NCBI RefSeq assembly: GCF_019976975.1
Contig: NZ_AP024630.1
Span: 992,001 to 1,056,000, forward strand
Length of the DNA: 64,000 nt
Reading direction: 5' to 3'
Source: Arthrobacter sp. NtRootA1
Lineage (GTDB): Bacteria > Actinomycetota > Actinomycetes > Actinomycetales > Micrococcaceae
The notes under the pieces were generated by a model. That model had not been told where the DNA came from. It was given only the letters and a program-made list of their open reading frames with translations, and ran no database searches. Shown here piece after piece: positions 42,559 through 51,902 of the stretch (positions are counted from its first letter, which is position 1; every line of letters begins with the position of its first letter). A program made the translations under genes and the position numbers.

Positions 42559-43839
42559 ATGTCCACTCGAAAGACCATCTCCAGGCTCGTCACACTCGGC
42601 GGCCTCTGCACTGCCGTCGCACTCGCAGCTACGGGTTGCGGTGCCGGGGGCCCCGCACCCACATCCGGAAGCGCGTCCAGCACTGTCAACGTCCTGGTGG
42701 AAGCAGGCGGCCACGCCGAGCTCACGGGCGTTGCCGAGCAATGCAAGAAGGACACCGGCCTCAACGTCAACTTCGTCGAACTGCCCTATGACGGCATGTT
42801 CAACCGGCTCTCCAGCGAGTTCTCCTCCGGCAACGTTTCCTTCGACGTTGCCGCATTGGACTCCGTCTGGCTCCCCAGCTTCAAGGATGCGGTCCAGCCC
42901 ATCGATGAACTGTTCACCGATGAAGCCAAGAAGGACATTTTCCCCGCGCTCGTGAAGGAAGCCAATGTAGACGGCCACTTCATCGGAATGCCTGCCTGGA
43001 CCAACGCAGAGATCATCCTGTACCGCAAGGATCTCTTCGAGGACGCCAAGAACAAGGCAGATTTCAAGGCAAAGTACGGTTATGAACTGGCAGCCCCCAC
43101 CACGTGGAAGCAGTACCAGGACATTTCCGAATTCTTCACCAAGGACGGCATGTACGGCACGGATGTGAAGGGCGCCGTGGAAACGGAATGGCTTGCCCAC
43201 GTCCTGCAGGCCGGCTCGCCGATGGTCCTTGATGCGAACAACAACGTGATCATCGATAACGCTGCCCACAAGGAAGCCCTCGACTTCTACGTCAGCCTCA
43301 CCAAGTCCGCCCCTCCGGGTGCTGCACAGGTTGACTGGGCCGCGGCACAGAACCTGTTCAACCAGGGCAAGACCGCCATGACCCGCTTCTGGGCCCACGC
43401 TTACCGGCAGATCCCCAAGGACTCTCCCGTAGCGGGCAAGGTGGGAGCCGCAGCGATGATTGGCGGCAGCGCCGGCGTCGCGGGTGTTCCGGGCCCGTGG
43501 TACCTGTCCGTACCCAAGGCCACCAAGAACGCTGATGCCGCCAAGAAGTTCATCAAGTGCGCTTACGACAACAACAGCATGGGTGTGGAATCAAGCCTGG
43601 GACTCGCCTCGCGCATCTCAGCGTTTGAGAAGTACCAGAACCAGCCGGGCTACGAGAGCTTCAAACCGCTGATCGAAACGCTCAACGGCAAGGCAACCGC
43701 AACGCGTCCGGCAACAGCCAAGTGGCAGCAGATCGTGGATACCGTTCTGGTTCCGCTCCTGCAGAAGGCTGTAGCCGGCGGTGACTCCGCCACCCTCCTG
43801 GCTGACGCCAAGAAGCAGATCCAGGACCTCCTCAAGTAA
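42559..43839 (+). CDS. Oligosaccharide ABC transporter substrate-binding lipoprotein (CUT1)
   Basis: The 426-residue protein has a lipoprotein signal with ATGC at Cys27 and an extracellular SBP_bac_1 fold: 'STVNVLVEAGGHAELTGVAEQCKKDTGLNVNFVELPYDGMFNRL', later 'GVPGPWYLSVPKATKNADAAKKFIKC'. I chose the ATG at 42559, preceded by AGAGAAAG; a longer frame would start inside the promoter. It is the first gene of the rightward operon. In this context it probably binds inulo-oligosaccharides or difructose anhydride. Confidence 0.88.
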   Translation: MSTRKTISRLVTLGGLCTAVALAATGCGAGGPAPTSGSASSTVNVLVEAGGHAELTGVAEQCKKDTGLNVNFVELPYDGMFNRLSSEFSSGNVSFDVAALDSVWLPSFKDAVQPIDELFTDEAKKDIFPALVKEANVDGHFIGMPAWTNAEIILYRKDLFEDAKNKADFKAKYGYELAAPTTWKQYQDISEFFTKDGMYGTDVKGAVETEWLAHVLQAGSPMVLDANNNVIIDNAAHKEALDFYVSLTKSAPPGAAQVDWAAAQNLFNQGKTAMTRFWAHAYRQIPKDSPVAGKVGAAAMIGGSAGVAGVPGPWYLSVPKATKNADAAKKFIKCAYDNNSMGVESSLGLASRISAFEKYQNQPGYESFKPLIETLNGKATATRPATAKWQQIVDTVLVPLLQKAVAGGDSATLLADAKKQIQDLLK

Positions 43840-43844
43840 AGACT

Positions 43845-43885
43845 CCGCGGCTGGCACCGGCAGACTCGGCCGGTGCCGCCCGCGG
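43845..43885 (+). other. Intercistronic hairpin after the binding-protein gene
   Basis: GGCACCGG (43853-43860) pairs with CCGGTGCC (43870-43877), and flanking CCGCGG at 43845-43850 pairs with CCGCGG at 43880-43885 across a small bulge. It lies six bases after the stop. It mirrors the hairpin at 4796 in the other ABC operon. Confidence 0.65.
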
Positions 43886-43909
43886 TCCCAACAAACAGAA
43901 GAGAAAATC

Positions 43910-44797
43910 GTGCGTATCTCCGATCGCCGCTTCGCCCTATACCTGATGACCCCAGCGGCGCTGTTCCTGGCCGTGTTTGTGGCCTACCCGCTGTTCCGCC
44001 TGATCGCAGACAGCTTCTTCAAGATTTCGCCCATCGCGGGCGGCCCGCGTGACTTCGTCGGTTTCCAAAACTATGCGGCAGCGTTCGCCTCTGAAGCCTT
44101 TATGGGTGCCGGCTGGCGGACCCTGGCTTACACCGTGGTGGTAGTGACCCTCGAATTCGCACTCGGCCTTGGGATGGCCTTGTTGTTCACCACTCTCGGA
44201 CGCAAGTCCCAGGTTTGGCGGACTGTCTTCCTTTACCCGCTGATGATTGCGCCGATCGTGGCCGGCCTGCTCTGGAAGTTCCTGATGATCGATAACTTCG
44301 GCCTCATCGGGACCCTCCTGCACCAAGCGGGCATCCTCTCCAACCCCAACCAGATCGGCTGGCTCTCGGACCCGAACATCGTGCTGTTCTCGGTAGCCGT
44401 CCCCGATATCTGGCTCACGACGTCCTTCATGTGCCTGGTGCTGTTCGCCGGCCTCCAAAACATCCCCGGCGACCTCATCGAGGCAGCCCGCCTGGACGGC
44501 GCCAAGGCACCGGCGCTCCTGTTCCAGATCATTCTTCCGCTCCTCCGCCCGGTAATCGCCGTGGCACTGGTGGTCCGCGGAATCGATGCCGCCCGGGCCT
44601 TTGACACCATCCTCATTCAAACCAACGGCGGCCCGCAGTCCGCCTCCGAAACCATGAGCCTGCTGATCTACCGGACCATGATCCGCTTCGGCGATCCCGG
44701 CCTGGCCAGCGCCATGGGCACTATCTACCTGCTGGCGATGCTCGCCGTCGCATTCTTCGCGGTGGCCACCATCTGGCGGCCAGGAAAGGACAACTGA
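43910..44797 (+). CDS. Sugar ABC transporter permease 1 (MalF-like, CUT1)
   Basis: The 295-residue protein has six hydrophobic segments and the coupling motif 'PGDLIEAARLDGAKAPALLFQIILPLLRP' (EAA loop). The GTG start follows AGAAGAG. It overlaps the next permease gene at TGATG. It forms half of the import channel. Confidence 0.9.
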   Translation: MRISDRRFALYLMTPAALFLAVFVAYPLFRLIADSFFKISPIAGGPRDFVGFQNYAAAFASEAFMGAGWRTLAYTVVVVTLEFALGLGMALLFTTLGRKSQVWRTVFLYPLMIAPIVAGLLWKFLMIDNFGLIGTLLHQAGILSNPNQIGWLSDPNIVLFSVAVPDIWLTTSFMCLVLFAGLQNIPGDLIEAARLDGAKAPALLFQIILPLLRPVIAVALVVRGIDAARAFDTILIQTNGGPQSASETMSLLIYRTMIRFGDPGLASAMGTIYLLAMLAVAFFAVATIWRPGKDN

Positions 44798-45750
44798 TGC
44801 GCGTCGCCGAACGAACAAAGCCCGACGGCGGGAAGGCGCCTACAGTGAGTGCCAGGAGTTCCGTTTCAACCGCCACGCATGTTGCCCCGCGCAGGCGCCG
44901 CGGCGTCAACCGTGAAGGCCTTGAGGCTGGACGCCGCAGCACCAGGACCATCCTGTGGATCCTGCTCGCTGCAGCCATGGTGCTGTACGGGTTCCCGTTC
45001 CTGTACCTGCTGTTTACGTCCTTCAAGACCCCGATCGACACCATCGCCGTTCCACCTACCATCCTTCCCAAAGAATGGACCCTGGAGAATTACGCGAACG
45101 CCCTTGGCCGTAGCGGTGTGTTGGCTTCATTCATCAACAGCATCCAGACCGCGATCATCAGCACCCTGCTGTCCTTGGTACTGGCTGTCCCGGCGGCTTA
45201 TGGCATCACGCGCTACAAGACTCCGAGCGGCCGGGTGTTCATCATGGCCGCACTGGTCACCCGCATGGTGCCGCCGGTAGCAATCGGCATTCCGCTGGCA
45301 TCCATGATGGCTTCGGCTGGTTTGGCGGATACCCCGATCGCGTTGTCCATTGCGCACACCACCATCTCCTTGCCGCTTTCCATCTGGCTGATGTCCAGCT
45401 TCTTCGAGGCTGTTCCCCGTGACTTGGAAGAGGCAGCAACCGTGGATGGCTGCAGCAGGCTCGGCGCGCTCTGGCGGGTAGTGATCCCGGTGGTTTCCGG
45501 AGGCATCGCCGTCACCGCGATCTTCGCCTTCCTTGCATCATGGAATGAGTTCCTCTTCGCACTCCTGATGACCGCCATCCGATCCCAGACGACTCCAGTG
45601 GTCATCGCGAACTTCCAGACCCAATTCGGCCTGGACTGGGGATCCATGACGGCGCTGGCCGCCGTGTATTCCATCCCGGTCATCCTTCTCACCCTTCTCC
45701 TGCAGCGCAAGATCGTCGCAGGCATGACGCTCGGCGCCGTCAAGGGCTAA
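44797..45750 (+). CDS. Sugar ABC transporter permease 2 (MalG-like, CUT1)
   Basis: The 317-residue protein has a basic N-terminal tail of about 45 residues, six membrane segments and the EAA loop 'VPRDLEEAATVDGCSRLGALWRVVIPVVSGGI'. It completes the channel. No ATP-binding gene occurs in this operon, so it probably shares an MsmK/UgpC-like ATPase encoded elsewhere. The next gene begins 46 bases later. Confidence 0.9.
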   Translation: MRVAERTKPDGGKAPTVSARSSVSTATHVAPRRRRGVNREGLEAGRRSTRTILWILLAAAMVLYGFPFLYLLFTSFKTPIDTIAVPPTILPKEWTLENYANALGRSGVLASFINSIQTAIISTLLSLVLAVPAAYGITRYKTPSGRVFIMAALVTRMVPPVAIGIPLASMMASAGLADTPIALSIAHTTISLPLSIWLMSSFFEAVPRDLEEAATVDGCSRLGALWRVVIPVVSGGIAVTAIFAFLASWNEFLFALLMTAIRSQTTPVVIANFQTQFGLDWGSMTALAAVYSIPVILLTLLLQRKIVAGMTLGAVKG

Positions 45751-45796
45751 GAACCGTCAAGGGCCGGGAAACCACACCACAAAAAGGGCAGAAGCT

Positions 45797-47206
45797 ATGT
45801 CAAGCAACAACTACTACGACGTCACTACGTGGCCGGTCGGCAACCCGTCCGAGGACGTCGGCGAAGTCATCAACAGCATCATCGCCGACATCAAGGCCAG
45901 GCAGGCAGCCACCGATGTGAACAACGGAGGCAAGCCGGGAGCGGTGATCTACCTGCCACCCGGGGACTACCACCTCCGTACGCAGGTGGTGATCGATATC
46001 AGCTTCCTCAGGATCCAGGGCTCGGGACACGGCTTTACGTCGTCAAGCATCCGGTTCAACGTTCCCGAAGACGAGTGGCCCGACCTGCATGAGCTGTGGC
46101 CCGGAGGAAGTCGCATTATTGTCGATCTTCCACTCGGTGTGGGCGGGGAAGATGTTGACGGGGAGGGCGCCGACGAAGCCAAGGGAGCAGCCTTCTACAT
46201 TGAGCGAAGCGGGAGCCCCCGGATCAGCTCGGTGGAGTTTTCCAACTTCTGCATCGACGGCTTGCACTTCACCCCGGACGGCTCGGAGCTGCCACCGGAA
46301 AACACTTATGTGAATGGCAAGACCGGTATCTATGTGGCGAGCGCCAATGACTCATTCCGCGTGACGGGGATGGGGTTCATCTACCTTGAGAACGCCCTCA
46401 CGATCCACAACGCCGACGCGCTTTCCATCCACGACAACTTCATTGCTGAGTGTGGAAGCTGTATCGAGTTGCGCGGTTGGGGACAGGCGTCAAAGATCAC
46501 CGACAATTTGATCGGAGCAGGTTTCAAAGGCCACTCGATCTATGCCAGGAACCATGGCGGGCTCCTGATAACCGCGAACAACATCTTCCCCAGGGGTGCG
46601 AGCAGTATCCATTTGGACGGCGTCACGCGTTCCAGCGTCACCAACAACCGTCTGCATTCGTTCTACCCCGGGATGGTGGTCCTCGCAGCGAACAGTTCCG
46701 AGAACCTGGTGGCAACGAACCACTTCCTGCGGGACCATGAGCCCTGGACGCCGTTCCTGGGAGTCGATAACGGGCTGGACGATCTGTACGGGCTTCTCTG
46801 CGTGAGCGGGAGCAACAACTCTGTGGTGGGCAACCACTTCTCCGAGGTCATCGACGCGCAGGGCATCCGTCCCGCAGGTGCGACGCCGGTCATCATCCGG
46901 TTGCTGAAGGGGGCTGGAAATTTCGTCTCCAACAACCACGTGGTGGCGATGGACGTTCACTCCACATCAAGTGACTCCTGCTTCTCCGCCCAGGTGGATG
47001 CCCTGCTGACCACGGGTGTTTCCGACGGGCTCGCCGTCACGGCCGTCCTGGTCGATCCCGGATCTGCCCGGAACACGATCCTTGATTCCGGAACTGACGC
47101 CCAGGTTATTGCAGACAGGGCTGTTAACGCCTTGAGGGCCACACCGACAGTCGGTTTCCAGGCGGCACATGCTGATTCGATCGCAGGATCAGCACCAACA
47201 TCATGA
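45797..47206 (+). CDS. GH91 enzyme, probable difructose-anhydride III hydrolase
   Basis: The 469-residue beta-helix protein is homologous to the GH91 protein at 40616 ('YDVTTWPVGNPSEDVGEVINSIIADIKARQ') but longer, with an acidic insert near residues 105-130 and a C-terminal extension. 'DALSIHDNFIAECGSCIELRG' places Asp207 and Glu218. I recall the same residue numbers as catalytic in the Arthrobacter chlorophenolicus DFA III hydrolase, a cytoplasmic member of this family. It has no signal peptide and lies in an importer operon beside a cytoplasmic GH32, which fits ring opening of imported DFA III to inulobiose. An inulin fructotransferase activity remains possible. Confidence 0.82.
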   Translation: MSSNNYYDVTTWPVGNPSEDVGEVINSIIADIKARQAATDVNNGGKPGAVIYLPPGDYHLRTQVVIDISFLRIQGSGHGFTSSSIRFNVPEDEWPDLHELWPGGSRIIVDLPLGVGGEDVDGEGADEAKGAAFYIERSGSPRISSVEFSNFCIDGLHFTPDGSELPPENTYVNGKTGIYVASANDSFRVTGMGFIYLENALTIHNADALSIHDNFIAECGSCIELRGWGQASKITDNLIGAGFKGHSIYARNHGGLLITANNIFPRGASSIHLDGVTRSSVTNNRLHSFYPGMVVLAANSSENLVATNHFLRDHEPWTPFLGVDNGLDDLYGLLCVSGSNNSVVGNHFSEVIDAQGIRPAGATPVIIRLLKGAGNFVSNNHVVAMDVHSTSSDSCFSAQVDALLTTGVSDGLAVTAVLVDPGSARNTILDSGTDAQVIADRAVNALRATPTVGFQAAHADSIAGSAPTS

Positions 47207-47221
47207 GGACGTGGGGGACCA

Positions 47222-48274
47222 ATGACCAATAGATCAGTGGGTATCAAGGATGTGGCGGCAGAGGCCGGGGTTTCGGTCACCACCGTCTCCCACGTCCTGA
47301 ACGATGTTGCCTACGCCCGGGTCGGCGCAAGAACCAGGGAGCGGGTCCAGGAAGCCGCACACCGTCTAGGGTACGGCCCTAACCGTCTGGCTCAAGCCCT
47401 GCGGACGCAACGTTCAGGGATGATCGGGTTCATCAGCGAGGAAATCGCTACCACGCCGCATGCAGGCAGGATCATCCTGGGCTCGGAGGAAACTGCCAAG
47501 CGCCGGGGCTACAACATCATGATCATCAACTCCACCAGCACCAGCTCCCAGGAGTCCAAGGAAAGCCAGGTGGCGGACCTGCTGGACCGGCAAGTGGACG
47601 GCATCCTGTACGCCACGATGTATCACCGGAAGCTGGCTGTCCCCAAGAACCTGGCGGGGTTGCCTGCAGTCCTGGTGGACTCCGAAGACATCAGTAACAC
47701 TGTTTCCTCCGTTATCCCCGACGAAGTGGGCGGCGCAAGATCCGCCGTGCAAACCCTGATCGACGCCGGTCACACCCGGATCGGGATGCTCAACAACACC
47801 GACGACGTGCCTGCAACCCACTCCCGGTTGCGGGCCTTCAAGGAAACGTTGGCGGACGCCGGGCTTCCGTTCCACGAAGAACTGGTCCAGTCCGAGCATT
47901 CGGAGATGCCTGGTGGCTACCAGGCGGCGCTGCGCCTGCTGAAACCTGAGAGCCGGCCAACGGCCGTGTTCTGCTACAACGACCGCATGGCCATGGGTGC
48001 CTACCGGGCCGCTGCGGAACTTGGTCTCAGGATTCCGGAGGACATCTCCTTCGTCGGTTTCGACAACCAGGAACTCATTGCCGAAAACCTATACCCTGCG
48101 CTGACAACGGTCGCCCTGCCGCACTATGAGATGGGTGCATGGGCAACGGAAAACCTGATCGATGCCATCGAAGGGAAAACCGACCTACAGCTGTTCGCCA
48201 CCCACCCCACCGTTCTTCCATGCCCCATGGTTCTTCGCGATTCCGTCGCATCCCTCCCGAAAGACCTCCGATGA
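47222..48274 (+). CDS. LacI-family regulator of the fructan/DFA operon
   Basis: The 350-residue protein has the LacI helix-turn-helix 'GIKDVAAEAGVSVTTVSHVLND' and hinge 'LGYGPNRLAQALRTQRSG', then a sugar-sensing domain with 'PTAVFCYNDRMAMGAYRAAAELGLRIPEDISFVGFDNQE'. It lies inside the operon it probably controls, 15 bases after the GH91 gene and overlapping the GH32 gene by ATGA. The dyad at 42490 is its likely operator. An imported fructo-disaccharide or fructose is the likely inducer. Confidence 0.9.
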   Translation: MTNRSVGIKDVAAEAGVSVTTVSHVLNDVAYARVGARTRERVQEAAHRLGYGPNRLAQALRTQRSGMIGFISEEIATTPHAGRIILGSEETAKRRGYNIMIINSTSTSSQESKESQVADLLDRQVDGILYATMYHRKLAVPKNLAGLPAVLVDSEDISNTVSSVIPDEVGGARSAVQTLIDAGHTRIGMLNNTDDVPATHSRLRAFKETLADAGLPFHEELVQSEHSEMPGGYQAALRLLKPESRPTAVFCYNDRMAMGAYRAAAELGLRIPEDISFVGFDNQELIAENLYPALTTVALPHYEMGAWATENLIDAIEGKTDLQLFATHPTVLPCPMVLRDSVASLPKDLR

Positions 48275-49815
48275 CTGAAACAACAACGCACCGTGCCGGT
48301 CCCGGCGAAGACGCCGCCTCAACGATGCGCCCGATACTTCACTACACGGCCAGAAACACCTGGCTGAACGACCCCAACGGACTGGTTTGGCACGACGGTC
48401 TCTACCACCTCTTCTACCAAAACAACCCGTTCGACAACGTCTGGGGCAACATGTCCTGGGGGCATGCCACCTCAACAGACCTCCTGCATTGGACTGAACA
48501 CCCGGTTGCCATCGCCTGTGACGAGGAAGAAGACGTGTTTTCCGGCAGCATCGTAGTGGACCACGGCAATACCTCGGGATTCGGCACGGAGGAAGACCCG
48601 GCGTTGGTGGCCATCTACACGAGCGCCTTCAAGGAAGGCTCGACGCACCAGGGGACACAGGCCCAGTCCCTCGCGTTCTCCACGGATGGCGGCATGACCT
48701 GGAGCAAATATGCGGGCAATCCCGTGCTTGGCCGCGGTTCGGCGCATTTCCGGGATCCCAAGGTGTTCCGCTACGAGGGATCTGCCGGCGCCTGCTGGGT
48801 GATGGTGGCGGTGGAGGCCCAGCATCAGCAGGTTGTCATGTACCGCTCGGCCAACCTGAAGGACTGGGAATACCTGAGTACTTTCGGCCCCGCGAACTCG
48901 TCGGAGGGCGAATGGGAATGCCCGGACTTGTTCCCGCTCCCTGTCGACGGGAACCCGGAGAACGTCAAGTGGGTCCTGGTGGTTAACGTCAATCCTGGTG
49001 CCGTGGCCGGTGGCTCGGGAGGGCAGTACTTCGTAGGCCACTTCGATGGCGTGCAATTCACTGCCGATCCCGATTCGCTCGTTTCACCGGATGCTGACGG
49101 ATCCACCGATCTCAGGCAATGCCTGTGGCTGGACTGGGGGCGTGACTATTACGCCGCGGTCTCCTTCAGCAACACCCCGGACAACCGCCGCATCATGATC
49201 GGCTGGATGAACAACTGGGACTATGCCAACTCCTTGCCCACGGCCCCGTGGCGCTCGGGGATGTCCCTTGCCCGCGAGGTGGAACTAGCGACTGTGGAGG
49301 GTTTGCCGCGCTTGGTTCAACGGCCCGTGCTTCCGCAGGTGCTGCCCCTGGACTCAGGTGTGCCAAAGAGCACTTTCCAAGACGTGGAACTTCACGATTC
49401 CGTGCTGGAACTGCCCGACGCCATGCCCGGATCAGCCCTGCTGATCGAGGCTGAGATCCTGCCCGGCTCGGTGCGGAGCATTGCGTTCAGGCTTCTATGT
49501 GCCCCGGACGGGAGCGCCGCAACGGTTCTCAGCTTTGATCCCGTAACGAGTCAACTCACCCTGGATCGCCGCACTTCCGGAAACACAGCCTTCCACGAAA
49601 AGTTTGCGTCGGCAGAGTCGGCGCCAGTGAAGCTCGACGGCGGTGTGCTGAGGCTGCGTATTATCGTGGACCAGTCCGTGGAGGTCTTCGCCCAAGACGG
49701 CAGGGTTGTCCTGAGCGATCTTGTTTTTCCCCTCCCCGGGAGCCTGGGCACCGACCTCCGCGTGGAAGGCGGTACGGCCACTGTCCTGAAACTGGTTGTC
49801 AGCTCATTGTCCTAA
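48271..49815 (+). CDS. Cytoplasmic GH32 beta-fructofuranosidase
   Basis: The 514-residue protein has no signal peptide. Catalytic motifs are 'WLNDPNGLVW' (Asp34), 'FRDPKVF' (Asp162) and 'WECPDLF' (Glu216), with a C-terminal beta-sandwich. It is closely similar to the catalytic parts of the secreted GH32 at 37902 but lacks its insert: here 'YFVGHFDGVQF' is followed after about 25 residues by 'LDWGRDYYAAVSF'. The ATG at 48271 overlaps the LacI stop. It would split inulobiose or imported fructo-oligosaccharides to fructose. Confidence 0.9.
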   Translation: MTETTTHRAGPGEDAASTMRPILHYTARNTWLNDPNGLVWHDGLYHLFYQNNPFDNVWGNMSWGHATSTDLLHWTEHPVAIACDEEEDVFSGSIVVDHGNTSGFGTEEDPALVAIYTSAFKEGSTHQGTQAQSLAFSTDGGMTWSKYAGNPVLGRGSAHFRDPKVFRYEGSAGACWVMVAVEAQHQQVVMYRSANLKDWEYLSTFGPANSSEGEWECPDLFPLPVDGNPENVKWVLVVNVNPGAVAGGSGGQYFVGHFDGVQFTADPDSLVSPDADGSTDLRQCLWLDWGRDYYAAVSFSNTPDNRRIMIGWMNNWDYANSLPTAPWRSGMSLAREVELATVEGLPRLVQRPVLPQVLPLDSGVPKSTFQDVELHDSVLELPDAMPGSALLIEAEILPGSVRSIAFRLLCAPDGSAATVLSFDPVTSQLTLDRRTSGNTAFHEKFASAESAPVKLDGGVLRLRIIVDQSVEVFAQDGRVVLSDLVFPLPGSLGTDLRVEGGTATVLKLVVSSLS

Positions 49816-49885
49816 GGACAGGGCTGGTTCGAGTCCGGATGGGAGAGTTCTAGCGCTGGCTTCCCGCTCCGAGGAGACTGTGGGT

Positions 49886-51874
49886 GTGGACGTTGATTCC
49901 TCACGAACGGATACCGACATGGCTGCCATTTCACCTTCCAACCTCACTGTCACCACCATTTCCCTGACGATGGCAGATATTGGCCCACTGAACCCCTTGC
50001 CCGTGGTGGCCGCGGAGCTCGATCAGCCTTACACCGTGGGGGAGGGCGTGCCGGAAGAACTCCAGGCGGCGGCCCGCTACGGAGTAGTGCCCAACGTGTT
50101 CCCATACCTCATGCAGGATGGCTATACCCGGGAGGCGGCACCCAAGGAGCTGCCCGCCGTCGTGCTTGAGAACAGCAAGCTCAGGGCGACGGTCATACCG
50201 TCCCTGGGCGGCCGTATCTGGGAATTGTTCGACAAAGTGACGGGAAAGCAGCTCCTCCACACGCACGGGGCACCCCAGTTGGCCAACATCGCGCTGCGAA
50301 AGGCGTGGTTCGCGGGCGGTCTGGAGTGGAACATCGGCACGCGAGGCCACTCACCCACCAGTTGCGATCCACTGCACACCGCGATCGTCCACACCCTGGA
50401 CGGCAAACACATCCTTCGCGTGTGGGAGTTCGAGCGGCTCCGGGAAGTGGTCTTCCAAGTGGACATATGGTTGCCTGCCGAATCGGCGGTGCTCTTTGCG
50501 GCGGTGCGTATCCGCAACCCCAACGACCATGACGTTCCCATGTACTGGTGGAGCAACGCGGCCATTCCGGAGACGGACCGCACCCGGGTGATCGCCCCGG
50601 CCGACGAAGCATTTGGCAGCGACTACGCCACGGACATCACCCGCGTCCGGCCCACGGACCACAACGGCTACGACGGCACGTGGTTGGTTAACAGCCCACA
50701 TGCCGCCGATTTCTTCTTTGATATTGATCCATCCGAACGTCGCTGGGTTGTGGCTGCGGACGACGACGGCGATGGGCTGGCGATGCTGTCCACCGGCCGG
50801 TTGAGGGGCAAGAAGCTTTTCGTCTGGGGACAAGGGCAGGGCGGTAAACGGTGGCAGGAGTGGTTGAGCCCGGTTGCCGGCCCTTACGCCGAGATCCAGG
50901 CTGGCCTGGCGAGAACCCAGTTTGAGCATTTGTCCATGCCGGCGGGTGCGGAATGGTCCTGGGTGGAAGCATACGGAAACGGGCATCTGGACCCGGACAC
51001 ATCCCACGGATCAGATTGGGAGGCGGCCGTGGCCCATGCCGGCCAGCGGCTCGAGGAGCTCCTGGCGCACGAGGAGCTGGAAGCAATGCTGCCCGACGCC
51101 ATCACCGATGGTGACGTCCCGCCGTCCACCATGCTGCTCCACGGCAGTGGCTGGGGAGTGGTGGAACGGGCGCGGCGCCGAAGGACAGGCAAGGGCTGGA
51201 TTGATGAGAGCGGCACCCCGTTCGTAGATGAAAGCATCACGGCGGAGCAGGAACCATGGCTGGAGCTGCTGAAGGGAAAAGCGTTCGACGGCGCGCCCAG
51301 CTTCGTTGCCGGAGCTGACTGGGAGGAGCTGCTGGAGGGACAGGAAAGTCCTGAGGCGCGCTTCCATGTGGCCACCATGAGGCATGCCCGGCAAGATCTG
51401 GAGGGAGCCCAGGCGGCCTACCGCGAGGTGCTTGCTGCCGGGGGCGTTCAGTCGCGGACTTTGGCGCTCGCACACCGCGGATTGGGACTGGCGTTACTGG
51501 CCGACGGCGCGGATCGCGAGGGCCTGGAGGAACTCAGGAGCGGGGTGCAGGCTGACTCCTCCAATACGGCATTACTGACCGAGGCTGTGACACTCAGCAT
51601 CCGCCACGACCAACCGGCCCAGGCGCTGGAACTGCTGGAGTCGGCGCCTAACCTGGAGTCGGCGCCTAAGGAGGGCGCCGCCGTCGGGCGATTGAGGTTC
51701 CTGAAGGCCCTGGCACTGGCCCGGGTGGGCAAGGCCGGAGATGCTGCCGCCATCCTGCGCGAAGGGGTGGAGATACCGGACCTCCGCGAGGGAGAGGATG
51801 CCATCGCTGCGCTCTGGGAAGAAGTCCGTCCGGGCGAAGCAGTGCCCTTCAACTACCAATTTGGAATGCACTAG
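49886..51874 (+). CDS. DUF5107 domain protein with TPR-like C-terminus
   Basis: The 662-residue protein has an N-terminal galactose-mutarotase-like DUF5107 domain ('LPAVVLENSKLRATVIPSLGGRIWELFDKVTGKQLLH', 'WFAGGLEWNIGTRGHSPTSCDPLHTAIV') and a C-terminal helical repeat region (about 490-650: 'EARFHVATMRHARQDLEGAQAAYREVLAAGG', 'ALAHRGLGLALLADG') resembling TPRs. GTG 49886 has GAGGAG nine bases upstream. Proteins of this layout often sit in glycan-use loci. It may bind or isomerise a sugar, but activity is unknown. Confidence 0.8.
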   Translation: MDVDSSRTDTDMAAISPSNLTVTTISLTMADIGPLNPLPVVAAELDQPYTVGEGVPEELQAAARYGVVPNVFPYLMQDGYTREAAPKELPAVVLENSKLRATVIPSLGGRIWELFDKVTGKQLLHTHGAPQLANIALRKAWFAGGLEWNIGTRGHSPTSCDPLHTAIVHTLDGKHILRVWEFERLREVVFQVDIWLPAESAVLFAAVRIRNPNDHDVPMYWWSNAAIPETDRTRVIAPADEAFGSDYATDITRVRPTDHNGYDGTWLVNSPHAADFFFDIDPSERRWVVAADDDGDGLAMLSTGRLRGKKLFVWGQGQGGKRWQEWLSPVAGPYAEIQAGLARTQFEHLSMPAGAEWSWVEAYGNGHLDPDTSHGSDWEAAVAHAGQRLEELLAHEELEAMLPDAITDGDVPPSTMLLHGSGWGVVERARRRRTGKGWIDESGTPFVDESITAEQEPWLELLKGKAFDGAPSFVAGADWEELLEGQESPEARFHVATMRHARQDLEGAQAAYREVLAAGGVQSRTLALAHRGLGLALLADGADREGLEELRSGVQADSSNTALLTEAVTLSIRHDQPAQALELLESAPNLESAPKEGAAVGRLRFLKALALARVGKAGDAAAILREGVEIPDLREGEDAIAALWEEVRPGEAVPFNYQFGMH

Positions 51875-51902
51875 GGGACTGGGACGCCAACTGGGTAGAC
51901 CC

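Noticed and set aside
41998..43398. 466-codon minus-strand frame ending with the Tat leader
   Set aside because: Most of it lies antisense to the binding-protein gene and across the promoter. Only the last 60 codons, from the ATG at 42180 with its own ribosome site, look real.
49826..49845. GGTTCGAGTCC resembling a tRNA T-loop
   Set aside because: The T-stem has a mismatch and there is no D-arm, anticodon arm or acceptor stem around it; the upstream bases are coding for the GH32 C-terminus.
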